Source: JANLQX01 sp043775075 (GTDB lineage Bacteria; Actinomycetota; Acidimicrobiia; Acidimicrobiales; JANYDT01). From it: a stretch of DNA of 9,154 bases. The stretch covers positions 1 to 9,154 of the forward strand of contig JAYVSS010000017.1 of the NCBI GenBank assembly GCA_043775075.1, written 5' to 3'. The notes under the pieces were generated by a model that was not told where the DNA came from, searched no databases, and saw only the letters and a list, made by a program, of their open reading frames with translations. This document shows positions 5,777-9,154 of the stretch, piece after piece; the first letter of the stretch is position 1; every line of letters starts with the position of its first letter. The translations under genes were made by a program, and so were the position numbers.

Positions 5777-6808
5777 ATGGCCACCGTGTATTACGAAAAA
5801 GACGCTGATCCGTCGGTCATTCTCGGCACCAAAGTCGCCATCCTCGGCTACGGCAGCCAGGGCCATGCCCACGCGTTGAACCTGAAGGAGTCCGGCGTCG
5901 ATGTGGTTGTCGGCCTGCGCGACGGCTCCAGCTCCAAGGCGAAAGCCGAAGCCGCGGGCCTGCGGGTCCTGAGCATGGGCGACGCTGCGGCGTACGCCGA
6001 TCTCGTGATGATCACTCTTCCCGACACCGATATCGCCGAGGTCTTCGACCGCGACGTTGCGCCGAATCTCACCGCCGGCCAGGCCGTCGCCTTCGCCCAC
6101 GGTTTGAACGTCCGCTTCGAACTGGTCAAGCCCGCCGCCGACATCGACGTGATCATGATCGCCCCGAAGGGCCCGGGTCACCTCGTGCGTCGTACGTACA
6201 CCGAGGGCGGCGGCGTGCCTGCGCTCATCGCCGTACACCAGGACGCGTCGGGCAATGCCAAGGCCAAGGCTCTGAGCTACGCGTACGCCATCGGTGGCGC
6301 TCGCGCCGGCGTCATTGAGACCACGTTCGCCGAAGAGACTGAGACCGACCTATTCGGCGAGCAGGTCGTACTGTGTGGCGGCCTCACATCGCTCGTGCAG
6401 GCCGGGTTCGAGACCCTGTGCGAGGCTGGCTATCAGCCCGAGATGGCGTATTTCGAATGCCTCCACGAGGTGAAGCTCATCGTCGACCTCATGTACGAGC
6501 AGGGCATCAGCGGCATGCGGTATTCGATCTCCACCACCGCCGAATACGGCGACCTCACCCGTGGCCCGCGCATCATCACCGACGCCACCAAGGCCGAGAT
6601 GAAGAAGATCCTCGGCGAGATCACTAGCGGCGAATTCACCAAAGAATTCATCGGCGACTACAAGGCCGGGTCACCCAACTTCAACGCCCTCCGCGCTGCG
6701 GGCAAGGCCCACCCGATCGAGAAGACCGGCGCCGAATTGCGGGCCATGATGCCGTGGATTTCGGCTGGCAAGCAAAAAGTCGAGGACGCCGCCGGCGGTT
6801 CGAACTGA
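5777..6808 (+). CDS. ilvC: Ketol-acid reductoisomerase, class I (short form)
   Basis: A 343-residue cytoplasmic enzyme that isomerises and reduces 2-acetolactate or 2-aceto-2-hydroxybutyrate to the dihydroxy acid, using NAD(P)H and Mg2+; it is the second common step to Val, Leu and Ile. The N-terminal Rossmann domain has LGYGSQGHAHALNL (23-36). The cofactor loop LRDGSSS (47-53), with Arg48 and serines and no acidic residue at its end, suggests NADPH. Further motifs are His108 and APKGPGH (129-135). The C-terminal knotted domain carries the metal ligands: Asp191 and Glu195 in ETDLFGEQ, and Glu227 and Glu231 in ECLHEVKLIVDL. Ser252 in ISTTAEYGD contacts substrate in this family. Length fits class I. 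Control is probably by the divergent IlvY-like protein. The last ten codons with the stop are copied downstream as a 31-bp direct repeat. Confidence 0.98.
   Translation: MATVYYEKDADPSVILGTKVAILGYGSQGHAHALNLKESGVDVVVGLRDGSSSKAKAEAAGLRVLSMGDAAAYADLVMITLPDTDIAEVFDRDVAPNLTAGQAVAFAHGLNVRFELVKPAADIDVIMIAPKGPGHLVRRTYTEGGGVPALIAVHQDASGNAKAKALSYAYAIGGARAGVIETTFAEETETDLFGEQVVLCGGLTSLVQAGFETLCEAGYQPEMAYFECLHEVKLIVDLMYEQGISGMRYSISTTAEYGDLTRGPRIITDATKAEMKKILGEITSGEFTKEFIGDYKAGSPNFNALRAAGKAHPIEKTGAELRAMMPWISAGKQKVEDAAGGSN
6778..6808 (+). repeat. 31-bp direct repeat, copy 1 (3' end of ilvC)
   Basis: The last 31 bases of ilvC, from the end of the Lys334 codon through the TGA stop, recur identically at 6834-6864 (offset 56, spacer 25). 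The repeat contains the 10-bp perfect palindrome CCGCCGGCGG. Flanking bases differ on both sides, so the boundaries are sharp. Confidence 0.95.
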
Positions 6809-6833
6809 GCGGATTGCCGCAACGATTGAGCGC

Positions 6834-6864
6834 AGTCGAGGACGCCGCCGGCGGTTCGAACTGA
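6834..6864 (+). repeat. 31-bp direct repeat, copy 2 (downstream of ilvC)
   Basis: A perfect copy of the ilvC 3' end, lying 25 bases after the ilvC stop and not in frame with it. No transposase, integrase or recognisable element lies between or next to the copies. It could come from local slippage or tandem duplication, or be the scar of an element that used the gene end as target. The rest of the ilvC/oxidoreductase gap (6809-6959) shows only small GC hairpins. Confidence 0.95.
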
Positions 6865-6940
6865 CGAGAGTCTGGCGTTCTGTGGGTTCTTGGCGCGGCT
6901 GGGTGGCGAACGTGCGACCTGTGCTGCGCGGGGGAAACCC

Positions 6941-6962
6941 TAACGCCGGCAATGAAGCGTTA
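6941..6962 (-). other. Hairpin at the 3' end of the FAD oxidoreductase gene
   Basis: TAACGC and GCGTTA (6941-6946 and 6957-6962) form a 6-bp stem with a 10-base loop, and the TAA stop codon lies in one arm. On the minus strand it is followed by GGGTTTCCCC and no clean T-run, so terminator function is uncertain. Confidence 0.35.
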
Positions 6963-8429
6963 CGTCGCGGCGATTGCGGCGTGGATCACGCCAAGCATTT
7001 CGTCGCGGTCGGGACCGAGCGGCGGCTCCGGTTGGCGCTGGTCGCGGGCCTGCCAGGCGGCCATCACCCGGCCCACCACGTCGGGATCGGCCATCAGCGC
7101 TTCGGGTGACTCCAGGAGATTGAAATTCTTCATAAACGCTCGAAACACGATGGGGTCGGTCCGCATTGCGGGGAGCAGTCCCTCACGCACGATCGACCGC
7201 ATCGTCATGCCCGCGTCGTCGGGCTCACCACGACCGAGGGCAACGACCCGGGCCTGCAGGGATTCGTGATCTTGACGGACCGACGATTGGTAGAACGGGA
7301 CCAGTTGGCCCATCGTCGCATCGTCGAGAGCAAGCGCCAACGTGGCCGCGGTGTCGTGGTTGAACGAACCGCCGACGCACGCGTCGTTGACCAGGTCGGT
7401 GTGCAACCAAGCATGGAGCGAGCCGGTTGTGCATCCCCGTCCGTACATTGGGTTTGTGCAGAGCGCGGCGTCGCCGAGGACGGAAAGTCCGGTGGCGATC
7501 GGCTGACCGTCAACGACGAAGCGACGATGACGGTTGCGCAATTTTGCCATCGACGTCACGTCGGTGATCGGCTCGCATCGATGGCCATCGACCCAGGGAG
7601 CAGTGCCGGGAAGCGAACGGGCCGCCGCTTCGAAACCCTCAGCCGATGACAGCGCCCGCATCGGACGATCGTCTGTGTACGACGCCATCGTCAACGAAAA
7701 CGTGCGGTTGTCCCCGCGAAACACTCCGAACTTGAGGTAGCCGAGATCACCGTTGGCCGCTCCGGTAGGGGGCGGTTCGGCCCCCTCACGAAATGCATAG
7801 AAACGGGAGAAGTACAGAATCCCGCACTCGTGAATCTCCTCTTTTGGAGCAGCCGCGCCAGCGTCGGCCAACCATCGAAGGATCGGCGATCTCCGGCCCG
7901 ACGCATCGACGACAAGGTCAGCGTCGATGGTTGTTCCGTCTTCGAGGGTCACCCCAACAATGCGCGGCACGGCGCCCGAGCAAGTGCGAAGGGCCCCGAC
8001 ACCCACCCCGGACCGCCACGTCACGTCAGCGTTCGCCGCCACCGCTCGGCGAAGGTTCCACTCAAACGTGATCCGCCGACAGGCAAGCATGATGAGGTTC
8101 TCGTCGCCTGCTACGGGGGATCTGTCGACGATGGTCGCGGGCATGATGTCGGCCACCGCCATTTCCGTCGCGCCGGCATCGAGGAGCGACGCAAGAACGT
8201 CCGGCGCACGATCGCGCAACAGGTTGCGCAGCCGAGCGAGAAATGCGTGGGAGTGAAAAGCCTGGACTGCTCCCTGGCGTTCCCAGTCGCTGAACGCAAT
8301 CGACGGGTGCGATGGCACCGTCGCCGTGGTGGCGTCTCGTTCCACCACCGTCACATGGTGACCGGACCGAGCGAGTGACAACGCCGCTCCGAGCCCAATG
8401 ACTCCGCCTCCTATAACGACAACATGCAT
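6960..8429 (-). CDS. FAD-dependent oxidoreductase (PHBH-fold monooxygenase-like)
   Basis: 489 residues from ATG 8429. The N-terminus is a dinucleotide-binding fold, VVVIGGGVIGLGAALSLARSG (3-23, GxGxxG-type), ending in Glu30 which would bind the ADP ribose. A QAFHSHAFLARLRNLL segment (56-71) and the second FAD region LVVDASGRRSP (172-182) follow. The third FAD motif is VLGDAALCTNPMYGRGC (317-333), whose GD (319-320) contacts the FAD ribityl/phosphate in group A flavin monooxygenases. This places it with geranylgeranyl reductase, halogenase and PHBH-like enzymes; the substrate is not recognisable. There is no signal peptide or membrane segment. The reading frame extends to 8588, but homology starts at MHVVVIGGG. 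No Shine-Dalgarno is seen; TACGTT (8442-8437) lies 7 bases ahead, suggesting a leaderless message. It converges on ilvC and is divergent from the next gene. A link to branched-chain synthesis is not apparent. Confidence 0.88.
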   Translation of the reverse strand: MHVVVIGGGVIGLGAALSLARSGHHVTVVERDATTATVPSHPSIAFSDWERQGAVQAFHSHAFLARLRNLLRDRAPDVLASLLDAGATEMAVADIMPATIVDRSPVAGDENLIMLACRRITFEWNLRRAVAANADVTWRSGVGVGALRTCSGAVPRIVGVTLEDGTTIDADLVVDASGRRSPILRWLADAGAAAPKEEIHECGILYFSRFYAFREGAEPPPTGAANGDLGYLKFGVFRGDNRTFSLTMASYTDDRPMRALSSAEGFEAAARSLPGTAPWVDGHRCEPITDVTSMAKLRNRHRRFVVDGQPIATGLSVLGDAALCTNPMYGRGCTTGSLHAWLHTDLVNDACVGGSFNHDTAATLALALDDATMGQLVPFYQSSVRQDHESLQARVVALGRGEPDDAGMTMRSIVREGLLPAMRTDPIVFRAFMKNFNLLESPEALMADPDVVGRVMAAWQARDQRQPEPPLGPDRDEMLGVIHAAIAAT

Positions 8430-8436
8430 GACCCAC

Positions 8437-8442
8437 AACGTA
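8437..8442 (-). promoter_or_regulatory. Candidate -10 box (TACGTT) of the FAD oxidoreductase gene
   Basis: TACGTT fits TANNNT and is exactly 7 bases before the ATG at 8429 on the minus strand. No good -35 is at 17 bp. Geometry is consistent with a leaderless transcript. Confidence 0.4.
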
Positions 8443-8497
8443 GAGGTCAACGCCTGGGTGTGAGCAGTCGGCCCCGAAACGGTCACCCTGCGATTGG

Positions 8498-8503
8498 TAC
8501 GCT
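8498..8503 (+). promoter_or_regulatory. Candidate -10 box (TACGCT) for the rightmost transcript
   Basis: TACGCT fits TANNNT and ends 7 bases before ATG 8511, the start of a small ORF coupled to the next gene. No convincing -35 was found. Confidence 0.35.
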
Positions 8504-8510
8504 CAATCCT

Positions 8511-8567
8511 ATGAAGACAGTGGTGCTTGGTGTCTGGGCGGCGAAGATCGCAGTAGCGCTCGAATGA
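8511..8567 (+). CDS. Possible 18-codon leader ORF overlapping the next gene
   Basis: The ORF encodes MKTVVLGVWAAKIAVALE. Its TGA stop (8565-8567) overlaps the ATG at 8564 of the downstream gene in the ATGA arrangement typical of translational coupling. There is no Shine-Dalgarno sequence; a TANNNT box 7 bases ahead would allow leaderless translation. The peptide is hydrophobic and resembles nothing I know. A chance ORF of this size is quite possible; the exact 4-base overlap and the lack of any ribosome site for the next gene are the only support. Confidence 0.3.
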   Translation: MKTVVLGVWAAKIAVALE

Positions 8568-9154
8568 TGAACCGAGTACCACTCGCATTGGTGCCGCATG
8601 GCGCGGGTAGCGTCGGCGCCACCATGAAGCATCGCCTGCCCGCTCCGGTCATATCCAGGGGACGCCGCGGCGCACGCATTGGCGTCGTCATATTGCTAAG
8701 CGCGCTGATGCTCTGTACGCGTGGTATCGCAGCCGAAGCATCCGTCGGGCCGAAGTTGGGCGACCACTGGCATATGGCGTTTGGGGTGTGGAACTGCGGA
8801 AAGTGGGAACGGTCGCCAGCCGCCGGGGATGACCCGATCGGCATTCACACCCATGGCGATGGTCTTATCCATCTTCATCCGTTTGTTTCAGCAGCAGCGG
8901 GGGCCAATGCCGTGTTCGGGAAGTTCCTCAACGTCGAGAAGATCAAGGTCACCTCAACCGAGCTCGATTTCAACGGGAAGACGCTCAAAGCGGGGACAAC
9001 CTGTCAGGGTAAAAAGGCCACCGTTCGCACATTGTGGTGGGACAACCGGAACACGAAGGTGCCGAAGGTTATAACCACCGACCCGTCCAAGATTGCGCTT
9101 AGGGATCAGGCCATTGTGGTTCTGGCCTTCGGCCCCGACGATGCGTCCGTCGGG
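8564..9154 (+). CDS. Secreted or membrane-anchored His-rich protein of unknown function, 3' partial
   Basis: 197 codons are visible and the frame is open at the window end. The basic N-terminus (SRGRRGAR, 31-38) leads into a hydrophobic segment (IGVVILLSALMLCTRGIAA, 39-57), a signal peptide or single membrane anchor; Cys51 does not fit a lipobox well. The mature part begins with GDHWHMAFGVWNCG (66-79), then DDPIGIHTHGDGLIHLHPF (89-107). The spaced histidines His68, His70, His95, His97, His103 and His105, with DxxG-type turns, suggest metal binding, which is inference. Cys78 and Cys147 could form a disulphide outside the cell. I recall similar DHWH...GIHTHGDG proteins in actinobacteria as uncharacterised, but cannot name a family. 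Starts ATG 8564, 8567 and 8624 are all possible; none has a clear ribosome site. It is divergent from the FAD oxidoreductase. Confidence 0.75.
   Translation, partial: MMNRVPLALVPHGAGSVGATMKHRLPAPVISRGRRGARIGVVILLSALMLCTRGIAAEASVGPKLGDHWHMAFGVWNCGKWERSPAAGDDPIGIHTHGDGLIHLHPFVSAAAGANAVFGKFLNVEKIKVTSTELDFNGKTLKAGTTCQGKKATVRTLWWDNRNTKVPKVITTDPSKIALRDQAIVVLAFGPDDASVG

Noticed and set aside
6778..6864. 31-bp repeats as a CRISPR array or insertion sequence ends
   Set aside because: Only two direct copies with a 25-base spacer, one being coding sequence of ilvC; no cas gene, transposase or inverted ends.
7830..8378. 182-codon plus-strand ORF opposite the FAD oxidoreductase
   Set aside because: Antisense to clearly conserved FAD motifs, with no domain or ribosome site.
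8430..8588. N-terminal extension of the FAD oxidoreductase to 8588
   Set aside because: The added 53 residues precede the MHVVVIGGG fold start, show no domain and overlap the divergent promoter region.
8509..8844. 111-codon minus-strand ORF opposite the His-rich protein
   Set aside because: The plus strand has the coherent signal segment and conserved-looking His motifs; the minus reading is compositionally random.

Overview
The window is bacterial, high in GC, and reads as an actinobacterium. The main pointer is a DinB/mycothiol-dependent maleylpyruvate isomerase-type gene, a family characteristic of mycothiol-producing actinobacteria. Several genes also seem to start on GTG or ATG right behind a -10-like box with no Shine-Dalgarno sequence, a common actinobacterial style. 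Acidimicrobiia is a plausible class, but that is impression, not proof.

Layout from left to right. (1) The 3' part of a GGDEF-EAL cyclic-di-GMP enzyme (+) enters from outside. (2) Converging on it, with an 11-base overlap, is a frameshifted mycothiol-dependent maleylpyruvate isomerase-like gene (-). (3) A 270-base intergenic region holds a complete attenuation leader: a sigma70-type promoter, a 10-12 codon leader peptide made mostly of Ile, Leu and Val codons (MILSILVVGH), an 8-bp hairpin and a strong intrinsic terminator. (4) ilvB and ilvN follow (acetohydroxyacid synthase large and small subunits, +). (5) A LysR-type regulator that resembles proteobacterial IlvY lies on the opposite strand. 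(6) ilvC (ketol-acid reductoisomerase, +) is divergent from it, and the intergenic region carries two matching dyads, TGCG-N5-CGCA, 31 bp apart. (7) After ilvC, a perfect 31-bp direct copy of the ilvC 3' end is followed by a PHBH-fold FAD oxidoreductase (-). (8) Divergent from that is the 5' part of a secreted or membrane-anchored His-rich protein (+) that runs off the window.

The core is a branched-chain amino acid biosynthesis locus with two apparent layers of control. ilvBN, the committed step, appears to be under attenuation that reads charged Ile/Leu/Val tRNA. ilvC appears to be under a divergent IlvY-like activator, which in enterobacteria responds to the AHAS products acetolactate and acetohydroxybutyrate. 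The ilvY-like gene sits antisense between ilvN and ilvC, splitting the contiguous ilvBNC order usual in actinobacteria. No mobile element, CRISPR array, tRNA or rRNA was seen. No gene-free stretch exceeds 300 bases.
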